Assembly (NCBI RefSeq): GCF_003311635.1
Contig: NZ_QEXL01000003.1
Span: 143,543 to 207,542 of the forward strand
From: Novacetimonas cocois
Lineage (GTDB): Bacteria; Pseudomonadota; Alphaproteobacteria; Acetobacterales; Acetobacteraceae
DNA length: 64,000 nt
Reading direction: 5' to 3'
A program made the translations under genes and the position numbers. The notes under the pieces were generated by a model that worked only from the letters and a program-made list of their open reading frames with translations, did not search any database and was not told the origin of the DNA. Numbering within the stretch: the first letter of the stretch is position 1; each line of letters starts with the position of its first letter. Below, in pieces: positions 9,801 through 19,627 of the stretch.

Positions 9801-9842
9801 TACGTCGTTTTTCAAAACTTTTTTTGGAAAACGACGTATCAG
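9797..9842. terminator. Bidirectional terminator between lhr and the convergent hydrolase gene
   Basis: CTGATACGTCGTTTT (9797-9811) pairs perfectly over 15 bp with AAAACGACGTATCAG (9828-9842), leaving a 16-nt loop rich in A and T. It overlaps the lhr stop codon and ends 9 nt before the stop of the convergent gene, the expected place for a shared terminator. Confidence 0.75.
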
Positions 9843-9851
9843 GTAAAGCTT

Positions 9852-10679
9852 TTAACGATCGCCCTTTTCAAAGCTGGTCGCCAGCCACTGGTCCATGAGG
9901 GCATAGGACTGTGCCGTCGCCTGTGGATCATACCGGCACTGTCCCGTCGTGGCGGTCGCCTCCGTCTCTGTAAAGCAGTGAACCGCGTGTCCGATCACCA
10001 GGAACTGCCACGGTGCGGGGCTTTGCCGCATTTCCTGCATGAAGGATCCGAAATCCGGCGCCGTTGCCTCATCATCCGCGCCATTCATCGCCAGTACGTG
10101 GGCATGGATCTGTTTCGCCAGTGCCGGATTGTCCGTGCTGAGATTGCCGTGGAACGACACGGCCGCCGCAATGGCCGCGCCACTGCGCGCAAGGTCAAGC
10201 ACGGCGGCCCCGCCAAAACAGAAACCGATCGCCGCAAGGCGAGACGGATCAAGCGGTGCCGTATCCACCTGTGCCCGGAACTGCTGCAATGCAAAGTTGA
10301 CGCGCCGGCGCATCAGCGCCCGATCCACCAGCAATGGCCCGACAGCAGCGCGGGCCTGCGCCGTATTGCGCGGCCGGATACCAGCGCCATACATGTCCGT
10401 CAGCAGGATGACATAGCTCTGCCCCGCGATCTGTTCAGCCTTGTGGATGGCATTGTCATTGACCCCGAACCATGCGGGCACCATCAACAAGCCGGGCCGC
10501 TTTGTCGTGACCGCATCGTCATAGACGATGACACTGTCAAAACGCGTATGTTCGAAATCCCATGACACGGGCCTTGCCACCATTCGCGCCTGTGCCACCG
10601 GCCCGAACCCGGCAAGCAGGCAGGACAGGACGAGTATCAGCCAGCAGCGCGAAAGGAAGGATGAAAGCATGGTCCGCAT
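9852..10679 (-). CDS. Exported dienelactone hydrolase family protein
   Basis: Alpha/beta hydrolase of about 275 aa. It begins with a signal peptide (MRTMLSSFLSRCW, then a hydrophobic stretch LILVLSCLLAGFG, cleavage after VAQA), so it acts in the periplasm. The nucleophile motif GFCFGG has cysteine in place of serine, as in dienelactone hydrolase. A later GADDEATAP gives the aspartate and GHAVHCF the histidine, completing a Cys-Asp-His triad. Homologous exported proteins of this group are of unknown substrate. An in-frame ATG at 10724 with AGGCGG before it is an alternative start that would lengthen the n-region; I preferred 10679 because it gives a normal signal peptide. It is divergent from tpm. 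Confidence 0.8.
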   Translation of the reverse strand: MRTMLSSFLSRCWLILVLSCLLAGFGPVAQARMVARPVSWDFEHTRFDSVIVYDDAVTTKRPGLLMVPAWFGVNDNAIHKAEQIAGQSYVILLTDMYGAGIRPRNTAQARAAVGPLLVDRALMRRRVNFALQQFRAQVDTAPLDPSRLAAIGFCFGGAAVLDLARSGAAIAAAVSFHGNLSTDNPALAKQIHAHVLAMNGADDEATAPDFGSFMQEMRQSPAPWQFLVIGHAVHCFTETEATATTGQCRYDPQATAQSYALMDQWLATSFEKGDR

Positions 10680-10794
10680 GGGGCCCCCATGAAATGGCTG
10701 ATGAAATAGCTGTGTCCGGATCATAAATCCGCCTGCGTTTCCATGCGGATCCCATTATCGTGACTGTTATGTTTCCACCGTATAAACTGTCCGC

Positions 10795-11463
10795 ATGAAT
10801 GAAAATGCGATAAATGCTGCCTTCTGGCACGCGAAATGGCAGCGCAATGAGATCGGCTTTCATGAACGCCAGCCCAATGCGTTCCTGATCCGCCACTTCC
10901 CTGCGATGCATCTTGCGGCCGGGTCGCGCATCTTCCTGCCCCTGTGCGGAAAAAGCCTCGATATCCACTGGTTGCTGGCACAGGGATATCAGGTCCGCGG
11001 CATTGAACTGAGCGATATTGCAGTCAGGCAGCTGTTTGCCGAACTCGGCCTGACCCCGCGCATTACCACGATGAACAGGCTGCAGCGTTTCGAGGCGGGG
11101 GAACTGTGCATTTTTGTCGGCGATTTCTTTGACCTGACCCGGCATGAGCTGGGACCTATCGACGGGGTGTATGATCGCGCGGCACTCATCGCCCTGCCCG
11201 CGCCTGTCAGGCAGGGTTATGCCACGCACCTGATTTCGATTACGGATGCGGCATCCCAGCTTCTGATCTGTCTTGATTATGACCAGTCATGCCGCCCGGG
11301 TCCGCCCTTTTCAGTCGATGAGGCCGAGGTCCGACGGCATTATGAGGACAGGTTTCAGCTGACCTGCCTGGAAAGACAGGACATCCCCGGTGGCCTGAAG
11401 GGCACCTGCCCGGCGGTGGAAACCGTCTGGAAGCTGGAACCCCGCAGCGAACCAGCACGGTAA
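10795..11463 (+). CDS. tpm: Thiopurine S-methyltransferase
   Basis: Cytosolic SAM-dependent methyltransferase of 222 aa, the usual bacterial length. The family opening is intact (FWHAKWQRNEIGFHE), followed by the SAM-binding region IFLPLCGKSLDIHWLLAQG and GIELSDIAVRQLF. GVYDRAALIALP and LICLDYDQS follow. Bacterial members methylate thiopurines and also selenium and tellurium species, and have been linked to tellurite and selenite resistance. The gene is alone, divergent from the exported hydrolase with about 115 bp between starts. Confidence 0.92.
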   Translation: MNENAINAAFWHAKWQRNEIGFHERQPNAFLIRHFPAMHLAAGSRIFLPLCGKSLDIHWLLAQGYQVRGIELSDIAVRQLFAELGLTPRITTMNRLQRFEAGELCIFVGDFFDLTRHELGPIDGVYDRAALIALPAPVRQGYATHLISITDAASQLLICLDYDQSCRPGPPFSVDEAEVRRHYEDRFQLTCLERQDIPGGLKGTCPAVETVWKLEPRSEPAR

Positions 11464-11764
11464 GCCATCATTTCGTGCCGCCCATCAGGCGGAAGGCGAT
11501 GCCCGGCCATATCCAGCAACGCCGTCGGAAAGGGAAATCGTGGCGAATGATCCGGTCGAACCGGGGTAAAGCGAGGCGGAAACCTGATGTCAGAAATGTG
11601 AACCTGTTTCAGGATGTTGGAAAATTATGAATATATAACAACGCATTATTTCAGATGCATGACAGATAACCGGATGTAATCCCGTCGTCAAAATAATGTA
11701 AAATTTGCATATCAGGCATGAAAAAACATACACTCTCCCTCCAATAAGCGAGGGAGGATAGATC
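11464..11764. other. Gap upstream of the antiporter gene: AT-rich leader, nothing else seen
   Basis: About 300 bases. The part from 11590 on is clearly more AT-rich than the flanking genes and likely holds the antiporter promoter. I found no gene and no convincing hairpin. Confidence 0.4.
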
Positions 11765-13021
11765 ATGTCAGATATTACGGCGCTTATTCTGGATGCGGGT
11801 GTCTTCGTGCTGCTGCCGTGGATTGCATGGCGGCTTATGCAGCGCGCCATCCCGATCGTTGTCCTTCCGATCCTTGTCGGCATTACTCTGGCCGCCTTCC
11901 ATCTGCCGGTCGGGCGGCTGGGGATACCGTCCGTCTATGGCACCGATATCGGCTGGGTGGCGGTCCTGATCCTTGCCTTTACGGCGGGACTGGAAATGTG
12001 GCAGCACCCCGGCGAGGATCCTTCTGCGCAGTCCGTGCCTCAACCCTCTGTCGGGCGGCTGCTTGGCGGGGCGTTCGTCGCCATGGCGGTGCCGTTCTTC
12101 GTCGGTTCGGCCCTGATCTATCAGTTTTTCCTGCCCCTTCGCGGGTGGCAGCCCCCCCACGCAACCGGCGTGATCGCGGCGCTGGGCATCGGGCTGTGCA
12201 TTGCCGTAAGCGCCCTGCCGGTTCTGATCGGTGTGGTGCGGGAACTCGAACCCGCGCAGAAACCGCTTGGGCAACTGGCGCTCAAGCTTGCGGTGGTTGA
12301 TGACGCGACCCTGTGGATCGGGCTGGCCGCCCTGCAGTTCGCGGCAAGGGGATCGGCCGCGCTGCATGGCTGGAGCGCCATGCAGTTCCTTGCTGTCGGC
12401 CTGCTGGCAGGTCTTGCCCTGATGGGAAGCTGGGCGACGCGCAACCTGCGCCATCCGCCCTTGTGGCTGATCTGGGGCTGCCTGCCGCTTTATCTGGCGG
12501 CGGGTTCGTGGGCGAGCATGCAGCTTGGGCTGCATGAACTGATCGGGGCGTACTTCGCCGGGGCCGTCATGCCGCCGGGCTGGGTCCGGCGCCTGCCGGT
12601 GGAAAAGGTCGGGACGTTCGCCCTGATCTGGTTCGCGCCGATGTTCTTTGGTCATAGCGGCCTGCACATCAATGGCGATGCCCTGACATGGCCGTCGGTC
12701 CTTGCCTCCGTCATGCTCGTGGTGATCTCCATCGCCTCCAAAATGGGCGGGGTCTATCTGTTCGCGCCGGCGGCGGACCTGAGCGGGCGGCAGAAGCTGG
12801 CGATCGGCTCACTCCTGCAGTGCAAGGGCCTGATGGAAATCGTGGCGGCCACGATCCTGCATGCCCAGGGCATGATTTCGGAATTCGCATTCACGTCGCT
12901 GATGCTGCTTGCGGTCATTTCGACGATACTGACAGGCCCCCTGTTCCAGTTCGTCGCCCCGCGCCCGCGCAAGGCCCCCGCGCCCCGCGCATGCCAAAGG
13001 GTAGTGCCCGTTCAGGAATAA
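11765..13021 (+). CDS. Cation:proton antiporter, CPA2/Kef family
   Basis: Inner-membrane protein of 418 aa with about 11-12 hydrophobic segments, typical of the Na+/H+ exchanger domain. ALGIGLCIAVSALPVLIGVVREL and KLAVVDDATLWIGLAAL match the central discontinuous-helix regions, and VVDD carries acidic residues expected in the ion-binding helix. There is no C-terminal Rossmann (TrkA-N) domain, so it is a short, ungated-type member. The ATG follows GAGGGAGGATAGATC, a strong ribosome site. Whether it exchanges Na+ or K+ for protons cannot be read from the sequence. Confidence 0.85.
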   Translation: MSDITALILDAGVFVLLPWIAWRLMQRAIPIVVLPILVGITLAAFHLPVGRLGIPSVYGTDIGWVAVLILAFTAGLEMWQHPGEDPSAQSVPQPSVGRLLGGAFVAMAVPFFVGSALIYQFFLPLRGWQPPHATGVIAALGIGLCIAVSALPVLIGVVRELEPAQKPLGQLALKLAVVDDATLWIGLAALQFAARGSAALHGWSAMQFLAVGLLAGLALMGSWATRNLRHPPLWLIWGCLPLYLAAGSWASMQLGLHELIGAYFAGAVMPPGWVRRLPVEKVGTFALIWFAPMFFGHSGLHINGDALTWPSVLASVMLVVISIASKMGGVYLFAPAADLSGRQKLAIGSLLQCKGLMEIVAATILHAQGMISEFAFTSLMLLAVISTILTGPLFQFVAPRPRKAPAPRACQRVVPVQE

Positions 13022-13039
13022 GGCACATTCATGCCCAAC

Positions 13040-13065
13040 CGCAGGCCATGGCAGCGTGGCCTGCG
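13040..13065. terminator. Hairpin between the antiporter gene and the RND operon
   Basis: CGCAGGCC (13040-13047) pairs perfectly with GGCCTGCG (13058-13065) around a 10-nt loop. It lies midway in the 59-bp convergent gap, so it could terminate both transcripts. There is no long T-run. Confidence 0.5.
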
Positions 13066-13080
13066 CCCTTCTGGTTCCAT

Positions 13081-14481
13081 TCAGCTTCTGCCCCAGTCCC
13101 CGCCCATGGCGCGGATAAGGTCGATCCCCCCCATGAGACGACGCGTGTTGACCGTAATCAGGTCTTCGCGTGCCTGTAATTCCGCTGTCTGCGCTATCAC
13201 GACCTGAAGGTAGTCAACCGCGCCCTCCCGATACTGGATGGCGGCCAGCTGATCGGTCCGCGTGGCGGCGGCGACGGCTTCATCCTGCCGTGCCGAGGCA
13301 TCGGCCAGATGATTAAGCAACGCCAGCTGGTCCTCGACCTCGCGAAAGGCATTGAGGGCCACCTGCCGGTAATTCGCGGCGGCTTCGGCATATTCCGCAT
13401 GGGTGATCGCCAGATTGGCAAACCGCCGCCCGCCATCGAATATCGCCAGCGTGGCAAGGGCCGGTCCCAGCGCCCACACGCCTGATCCCGCCGACAGCAG
13501 CGTATTTGTCGTGCTTTCCGATCCGCCGGTCGCACCCAGCGTGATGTTGGGAAAGAATGCCGCCTTCGCGACGCCGATCCGCGCATTGGCCGCGATCATG
13601 TGCCGCTCGGCCGAAGCGACGTCCGGCCGGCGTTCAAGCAGCAGGGACGGGGCGGTGACGGGAATGACCGGCACGGGCACAAGGTCGTCGCGGGGCATCA
13701 CGGAAAAGGTGGAGGGCTGTTCACCGATCAGCACGGCGATGGCGTGTTCAAGCAGCGCCCGGTCTGCAACCTGCTGTTCCAGCTGGGACTGGACCGTGGC
13801 CAGCTGGGTCCGCGCCCGCCCGACATCCAGTTCGTTCGAGGCCCCGCCGGCAAAACGTTTCGTTGTCAGGTCCAGCGCCGCAGAATAGGCCGCCATGGTC
13901 TTGTGCAGCAGGCTGATGCGGGCATCGAGGCCGCGCAGCTGGAAATAATCGTCACCCAGTTCCCCTTCGAGGCTGAGACGCAGGGAGGCAAGGTCGCCCG
14001 CGCTTGCCTGCGCATCGGCCCGCGCGGCCCTGACCAGGTTGCGGATGCGGCCCCAGATGTCCGGCTCCCACGAAATGGTGCCGCCCGCGTCATAATCACG
14101 ATATTCATAATAACGCCCTGTCGCGGGAAACAGCGCGCGTTCGCGCTGTGCGCTGGCCGTGGCATCGACCTGGGGAAAGAACTCGGCCCGCGCGCGACGG
14201 ACAAGCGCGCGTGCCTGGTCATATCGCGCCACCGCCGCCGCCAGCTGCGGGCTGCCATGTTCGATCCTGTCCTCCAGCCGGTTCAGTTCCTCATCATCCA
14301 TGATTTTCCACCATGCGCCGCGCCCCACGCTGTCCGCAGGGGTTACGGGCGTCCATGGCCCACTTTCGCGGAAGGTGACCGGAATATCCGCCATGACCGG
14401 TTTTCTGTAACGTGGGGAGAGGTCGCATCCACACAGCAGGGAGACAAGGATGATGATCCCCCTGCGCCACTCAGGACGCAT
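13081..14481 (-). CDS. RND efflux outer-membrane lipoprotein, NodT/OprM family
   Basis: TolC-like outer-membrane channel of 466 aa, third gene of the tripartite pump. The start MRPEWRRGIIILVSLLCGC gives a lipoprotein signal with lipobox LCGC. Then comes the conserved SPRYRKP opening and the long alpha-helical repeat, for example LEDRIEHGSPQLAAAVARYDQA and the mirrored ERHMIAANARIGVAKAAFFP in the second half, as expected for the two-repeat OEP fold. The gene overlaps the end of the adaptor gene by 11 bp, indicating translational coupling. The in-frame ATG at 14520 is less likely because it lies deeper in the adaptor and breaks the signal peptide. Confidence 0.9.
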   Translation of the reverse strand: MRPEWRRGIIILVSLLCGCDLSPRYRKPVMADIPVTFRESGPWTPVTPADSVGRGAWWKIMDDEELNRLEDRIEHGSPQLAAAVARYDQARALVRRARAEFFPQVDATASAQRERALFPATGRYYEYRDYDAGGTISWEPDIWGRIRNLVRAARADAQASAGDLASLRLSLEGELGDDYFQLRGLDARISLLHKTMAAYSAALDLTTKRFAGGASNELDVGRARTQLATVQSQLEQQVADRALLEHAIAVLIGEQPSTFSVMPRDDLVPVPVIPVTAPSLLLERRPDVASAERHMIAANARIGVAKAAFFPNITLGATGGSESTTNTLLSAGSGVWALGPALATLAIFDGGRRFANLAITHAEYAEAAANYRQVALNAFREVEDQLALLNHLADASARQDEAVAAATRTDQLAAIQYREGAVDYLQVVIAQTAELQAREDLITVNTRRLMGGIDLIRAMGGDWGRS

Positions 14482-15652
14482 GTCCGTCCTCACGCGGTTT
14501 GACCGGATCGCCCTCGGCAATATCGTCGGGCGGGTTGTCGATGACCCTGCTGCGCGGGGTCAGGCCGGTGACCTCCAGTTCGGTTCCGAAATCGGTCATG
14601 ATGGAGATGGGCTGGATATGGACGTGATTGCTATCATCGACAAGCGCCACCGTTGTCCCGTCCCTGCGGAACAGCAGGCTGCTGGCGGGAATGCGCGCCG
14701 ATGGCGGGACCTGCGGTCCCGGCCCATGAAACGTGAAGGAAATCTGCGCATACGCCCCGGGTTTGAGAAGATTTTCCGTATTGTCATAGACAAGCTGGAC
14801 CAGCATGGTGCCCGACTGGGAATCAACGGCGTCGGCGGAATGCAGCAGGTGTGCCTCGAACCTGCGTTCCTGGTAATCGGGCACCGTGAAACGGGCGACG
14901 AACCCCTCACGCATCCGCGCGGCATAGGCCTGTGGCACCCGGACATACAGCCGCAGCCGGGTTACGTCCGATACGCTGAACAGGGGCTGTGCGGCGGCGG
15001 TGCCCGCGACGATCAGCGCGCCGATATCGGTCGCGCGGCTGGTCACGACCCCTGAAAATGGCGCGATGATACGTTTGAACCCCGACAGCGTCTCCAGCCG
15101 CCCGACCTCTGCCTCCGCCTCGTGACGGGCGGCTTCACTGGCGGCGAGGTTGCCGCGGCGTTCGTCCGTCTCCTGCTGGGAAACGGCGTTCTGCACGACA
15201 AGGCGGTCCCACCGCCGCGACGTGATGCGCGCAAGGTCGCGCTGGGCCGTCCGGGTGCCCAGCGCCGCGCGCGCACCGGCAAGCTGAAGGTCGACATCCG
15301 GCGTATCGATTTCCGCCAGAAGCTCGCCTTCCGTCACCTTCTGTCCGATATCGACATACCAGCGTCGCAGGTAGCCATTGGTCCGTGCATAGACGGGGGC
15401 CGTGTACCATGCCTGAAGGATGCCGGGCAGGACCAGCGTATCGACCGCGTGACCGCCCGGATGGACGACGGTCACGCTCGGCACCAGCGCGGCCATGGTC
15501 GTGGCATGAAGCTGCCGGCGGGAATGCAGACGTTCAAGGAGACCTGTTACAAGGATGAGCGCAAAAAGACCGGCCCCGCCGATCACGATCCACCGCAGCC
15601 GTATCCTGTGTCCTGCATGCTGTATCGATCGGTCTGCGTTAGCCATGGGCAT
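14471..15652 (-). CDS. RND efflux periplasmic adaptor (membrane fusion protein)
   Basis: HlyD/AcrA-like adaptor of 393 aa bridging the inner-membrane pump and the outer-membrane channel. One N-terminal transmembrane segment (IVIGGAGLFALILVTGLL) anchors it. The lipoyl-like half (VYARTNGYLRRWYVDIGQKVTEGELLAEIDTPD) is followed by a coiled-coil hairpin rich in Ala, Arg and Glu, the second lipoyl half (IIAPFSGVVTSRATDIGALI) and beta-barrel domains. Its ATG lies inside the last codons of the pump gene (14-bp overlap); ATG 15646 is an equally possible start two codons later. Confidence 0.9.
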   Translation of the reverse strand: MPMANADRSIQHAGHRIRLRWIVIGGAGLFALILVTGLLERLHSRRQLHATTMAALVPSVTVVHPGGHAVDTLVLPGILQAWYTAPVYARTNGYLRRWYVDIGQKVTEGELLAEIDTPDVDLQLAGARAALGTRTAQRDLARITSRRWDRLVVQNAVSQQETDERRGNLAASEAARHEAEAEVGRLETLSGFKRIIAPFSGVVTSRATDIGALIVAGTAAAQPLFSVSDVTRLRLYVRVPQAYAARMREGFVARFTVPDYQERRFEAHLLHSADAVDSQSGTMLVQLVYDNTENLLKPGAYAQISFTFHGPGPQVPPSARIPASSLLFRRDGTTVALVDDSNHVHIQPISIMTDFGTELEVTGLTPRSRVIDNPPDDIAEGDPVKPREDGHAS

Positions 15653-18600
15653 GAGCCCCGGTCGCCTGATGGCGCGCACGCCGGTCATAGATGACGGCAA
15701 ACAGCGTCGGCACGAAGAACAGGGAGGCACAGGTCGCGAACAGAAGGCCGCCGATGACGGCACGGCCCAGCGGCGCGTTCTGCTCCCCCCCCTCCCCCAG
15801 TCCGAGCGCCATGGGCAGCATGCCGATGATCATCGCCAGCGCCGTCATGAGGACGGGCCGCAGGCGGGTGCTGCCCGCGGTTACGGCCGCGCGGATCGCA
15901 TCGCCATGTTCTGCCAGCTGTTCACGGCAGAAGGTAATGACAAGGATGGAGTTCGCCGTGGCGACCCCCATGCACATGATCGCCCCCGTCAGCGCCGGCA
16001 CCGAAAGCGGGGTGCGCGTGGCGAACAGCATCCAGCATATGCCCGCCAGCGCCCCCGGCAGGGCAAGGACCACGATGCAGGGATCGGTCCAGCTCTGGAA
16101 ATTGATGACGATCAGCAGGTAAATCAGCACGATCGCGCCCAGAAGGCCGAATCCCATGCCCGAAAATGCGGTTGTCATGGCCTGGTACTGCCCGCGCAGC
16201 GTAACCGTGACGGTCTCCGGCCGTTCATGTTCCAGATGGTGCAGCACCGCCTGCACATCCGTTGCGATCGCGCCAAGGTCGCGGCCATCCCCGCCCGCGA
16301 AAACATCGATCAGGGAGCGGATGTTGTACTGCGCCTCCACCGGCGAGGTCGTATCGCGCGTAATCGTGCCCAGCGCGCCAAGCACCTGCAGCTGGGATGT
16401 CGCAATTCCGGTAACCGGCAGGCCGATGACATCCGCCAGCGAACTGATCCGGTATTCCGGCATCTGCACCGCGATGGGATAGGTCACCATGCTGTGCGGA
16501 TCCACCCAGTAAAGCGGCGCGGTCTGCACCGTGCCCGCAATCGAGGTCGCGATGCTGCCTGTCACGTCGCTTTCGGTCAGGCCCAGCTGATTGATGCGGG
16601 TCCGGTCCGCATCGAAGCGGAGTTCGGGGTAATGCCCCGGCTGCTGGATACGGGCATCGACCAGCCCGTCGATCCGGCGGATCTGGCGCAGGATCCGTTC
16701 CGCGAACTGCCGCGTATCGGCCGGGTTGGGGCCGGAAACCTGAATGTCTATGGGCGCCGGGGCCCCGAAATTGAGGATCTGGCTGGTGATGTCCGACGGC
16801 AGGAAGGCAAAGGTCGCCTCGGGGAAGAGTTTCGGCAGTTCGCGGCGCAGGATATGGATATAATGTCCGGTAGGCCGGTGATCCGGCCTGAGTGCCACGA
16901 TGATGTCCCCATCCTGCGGCCCGATCGTGCCCGACGCGTTATAGGCCGTGTTGATGGAACTGGTGGGAAGGCCGATGTTATCGGCGATCGAGTCCAGTTC
17001 GGCCGGCGCGATCCGCCTGCGGATCTGTTTTTCGATCCGCTGGAACAGGGCCGATGATTCCTCGATGCGCATGCCCACGGGACCGCGCACATGCAGCGTC
17101 AGGGTGCCTGCATCCACCTGCGGAAAGAAATTGCGCCCCAGAAAGGGCAGCAGCCCCATGCTCAGCAACGCAAAGCCGAGGAAGCCGACGACAAACCGGC
17201 CCCGATGTTCCAGCACCCCTTCAAGCAGCGCGCCGTAACGGGTGCGCAGGGCGTCAAACCGTCGTTCGAAACCTTTCTGGAATTTCTGAAAAAATCCCTG
17301 CCTGCCGCCTTCGTCATGATGGGGGCGCAGCAGGAACATCGCCATGGTTGGCACCAGCGTGCGTGACAGCACAAAGGACATCACCATCGCGAACATGACC
17401 GAAAGCGCCATCGGCACGAACAGGAACCCCGCCACGCCGGGCAGGTAGAACATCGGCACGAACACGATGCATATGCATATCAGCGAAAGAAAGGCGGGGA
17501 CGATGATCTCCCCCGATCCATCGATGATCGCGGCGTGGACATCCTTGCCCATTTCCAGGTGGCGTTCGATATTCTCGATCGTCACGGTCGCCTCGTCCAC
17601 CAGGATCCCTACCGCCAGCGCAAGACCGCCCAGCGTCATGACATTCAGGGTCTCGCCCAGCGTGGACAGGGCCGTGATCGCCCCCATGACCGACAGCGGG
17701 ATGGAGGTCGCGACAATCAGGGTCGAACGCCACGACCCGAGGAACAGCAGGATCATGAGGCTGGTCAGGCAGGCTGCGATCGCGCCCTCGCGCATGACGC
17801 CGTTGACCGCAGCCTTCACGAACAGCGACTGATCGTTGACAAGGCGGAGGCGGAGCTGTTTCGGCAGGCCGCGTGTCGCATCGGGCACCATGTCCCTGAT
17901 GCCCTGCACGATGGAAATGGTGGAGGTCGCGCCCGATTTCAGGACGGTCATCAGGGCGGAACGCTGTCCGTCAACGTGGACGACATTCTGCTGCGGCATC
18001 GCGCCGTCGCGCACATGGGCGACGTCGCGCACGCGCACCACCGCGCCGTTTATCGTCCGCACCGGCAACATGTTGAGCTGTTCCACGGAAACCGGCTGGT
18101 TGTTCAGCCTGAAATTGTACTGGTATTCCCCGATCTTTACGAAGCCCGCTGGCGTGATCTGGGTCTGGCTGCTCAGGGCGGTGCCGACATCCTGCGCCGA
18201 GACGCCACGCGACTGCAGCTGCCGGGGGTCAAGGTCCATCTGGATCTGGCGCACCCGTCCGCCATAGGGATACGGGATCGCGGCCCCCGGCACCGTGACA
18301 AGCCGGTTGCGGATGAAGTTGAAGCCGTAATCATACATCTGCTGTTCGGTCAGCCCCTGTCCCGACAGGGCGATCTGGACAATGGGCACCGTCGATGCGC
18401 TGTAGTTGAGGATCAGCGGGGGCGTGGTGCCGACAGGAAGCTGGCGCAGGATCGTCTGCGCGATGGCCGTGACCTGCGCGTTGGCGATGCGGACATCGGT
18501 GCCGGGCTGAAAGAAAATCTTGGTAACACCAATGCCCGTCAGCGATTCCCCCTCGATATGTTCGATGTTGTTGACGGTGGTTGTCAGCACCCGCTGGAAT

Positions 18601-18800
18601 GGCAGTTCAATGCGTCCCGACATGTCCTGCGGCGAAAGGTTGCTGTAGGTCCATGCCACGGCGATGACGGGAATGCCGATATCGGGAAAGATGTCCTCTG
18701 GCGTGCGGATGGCACAAAGCACGCCGGCAATGGCGATCAGGATCGCCATCACGACGAAGGTATAGGGACGGGCAAGCGCCAGACGGACAATCGCGTTCAT
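15639..18800 (-). CDS. RND multidrug efflux inner-membrane permease (AcrB family)
   Basis: Proton-driven exporter of 1053 aa, full length for the family. The first helix begins at residue about 12, followed by the first large periplasmic domain (RTPEDIFPDIGIPVIAVAWTY-type opening). Helix 4 contains GGLALAVGILVDEATVTIENIERHLEMG with the paired acidic residues of the proton relay replaced by the VDEATV pattern common in HAE1-related pumps. The second periplasmic domain and the C-terminal six helices follow (MCMGVATANSILVITF). It is first in a three-gene operon with adaptor and channel. No TetR or two-component regulator is adjacent. Substrate is unknown; the architecture excludes nothing beyond RND exporters. 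Confidence 0.93.
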   Translation of the reverse strand: MNAIVRLALARPYTFVVMAILIAIAGVLCAIRTPEDIFPDIGIPVIAVAWTYSNLSPQDMSGRIELPFQRVLTTTVNNIEHIEGESLTGIGVTKIFFQPGTDVRIANAQVTAIAQTILRQLPVGTTPPLILNYSASTVPIVQIALSGQGLTEQQMYDYGFNFIRNRLVTVPGAAIPYPYGGRVRQIQMDLDPRQLQSRGVSAQDVGTALSSQTQITPAGFVKIGEYQYNFRLNNQPVSVEQLNMLPVRTINGAVVRVRDVAHVRDGAMPQQNVVHVDGQRSALMTVLKSGATSTISIVQGIRDMVPDATRGLPKQLRLRLVNDQSLFVKAAVNGVMREGAIAACLTSLMILLFLGSWRSTLIVATSIPLSVMGAITALSTLGETLNVMTLGGLALAVGILVDEATVTIENIERHLEMGKDVHAAIIDGSGEIIVPAFLSLICICIVFVPMFYLPGVAGFLFVPMALSVMFAMVMSFVLSRTLVPTMAMFLLRPHHDEGGRQGFFQKFQKGFERRFDALRTRYGALLEGVLEHRGRFVVGFLGFALLSMGLLPFLGRNFFPQVDAGTLTLHVRGPVGMRIEESSALFQRIEKQIRRRIAPAELDSIADNIGLPTSSINTAYNASGTIGPQDGDIIVALRPDHRPTGHYIHILRRELPKLFPEATFAFLPSDITSQILNFGAPAPIDIQVSGPNPADTRQFAERILRQIRRIDGLVDARIQQPGHYPELRFDADRTRINQLGLTESDVTGSIATSIAGTVQTAPLYWVDPHSMVTYPIAVQMPEYRISSLADVIGLPVTGIATSQLQVLGALGTITRDTTSPVEAQYNIRSLIDVFAGGDGRDLGAIATDVQAVLHHLEHERPETVTVTLRGQYQAMTTAFSGMGFGLLGAIVLIYLLIVINFQSWTDPCIVVLALPGALAGICWMLFATRTPLSVPALTGAIMCMGVATANSILVITFCREQLAEHGDAIRAAVTAGSTRLRPVLMTALAMIIGMLPMALGLGEGGEQNAPLGRAVIGGLLFATCASLFFVPTLFAVIYDRRARHQATGAHAHG

Positions 18801-19169
18801 GCCCCGGGACTATCCCCTGCGGCTTGTGCCGGCATGTTCCACCCGGCCCCGCTGCGATCCCCTTCCTGCACGCAGGGAGCGGATGGCACGCGTCCCACTG
18901 ATGACGACCCGCATTTTCATGATCGCGCTCCCTGCCGCCGCAACCGGTTTCCTTGGTTCCGGCCGGTTTCACGCTGAACGCATGAATGGGGAGATCGGAT
19001 GACATCAAATTCCGAAAAAACCGCAGCCGCCGCTCCAGCGGCCATACCGGGTTTCAGGCAATGACCACCCGCCCGCGCATGATGTCGCGCAGGTTACGGG
19101 AAACGGCCATGGAAAGTCATGTCATGGTGGCCTGATTCCGGCGGCACGAAACCACCGAAACACAGCGGA
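18801..19169. other. Gap upstream of the RND operon and downstream of crcB
   Basis: About 370 bases. This must contain the promoter of the minus-strand RND operon. Short frames on both strands have no ribosome site and no resemblance to a protein family. I see no regulator gene and no clear palindrome. Confidence 0.4.
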
Positions 19170-19589
19170 TCAGTGATGCCCGATGGTCGTGTCGGCCTGG
19201 TTCAGGGCCTGTGCCGCGTAATAGCCGAACGATACCGCGATCATGCACAGGACTACGGAAAGTCCCATGTTGAGAAAGGCTTTTTCCGGCGTCCCGTTGC
19301 GGAAAAGATCCAGCGTCTGGAGGCTGAATGAGGAAAACGTCGTATATCCGCCGCAGATCCCCACCATGAATACAAGCCTGCCTGTCTCAGGGACATGCAG
19401 ACGTCCCCCCGCCATGGTCAGCCCGGCGAAAAAGGCGATGGCGAAGGAGCCAGTCACGTTGATCAGGATCGTCCCCCAAGGCAGAGACTGGCTCCACCGT
19501 GCGGTCGCCAGTCCAACCCAGTAGCGCAGGACGGTCCCCATCGCGCCCCCAAGCGCGATCAGGAGGGTAGGCAGGACATTCGAATACAT
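19170..19589 (-). CDS. crcB: CrcB/Fluc fluoride ion channel
   Basis: Small four-helix inner-membrane protein, 139 aa, exporting fluoride as a dual-topology dimer. Diagnostic segments are [36 protein letters not shown] (the conserved Asn in the pore) and [19 protein letters not shown] (the phenylalanine-lined pore and central sodium site). The start MYSNVLP at 19589 has GGGAGAG about 11 nt upstream. It lies 38 bp downstream of the universal stress protein gene and is probably cotranscribed with it. Confidence 0.92.
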   Translation of the reverse strand: MYSNVLPTLLIALGGAMGTVLRYWVGLATARWSQSLPWGTILINVTGSFAIAFFAGLTMAGGRLHVPETGRLVFMVGICGGYTTFSSFSLQTLDLFRNGTPEKAFLNMGLSVVLCMIAVSFGYYAAQALNQADTTIGHH

Positions 19590-19627
19590 GGGTGGTTTTC
19601 TCTCCCGTCTCTTTTGCGGTGGCGGTT

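Noticed and set aside
9797..9842. Hairpin after lhr as a fourth copy of the dispersed repeat
   Set aside because: It shares T- and A-runs with the repeat but not the arm sequences or the inner palindromes; it is a separate terminator.
15555..18977. Two long plus-strand frames (about 500 and 480 codons) across the RND operon
   Set aside because: Both are shadows of the RND permease and adaptor genes, with compositions rich in Arg, His and Gly as expected of antisense frames in GC-rich DNA.
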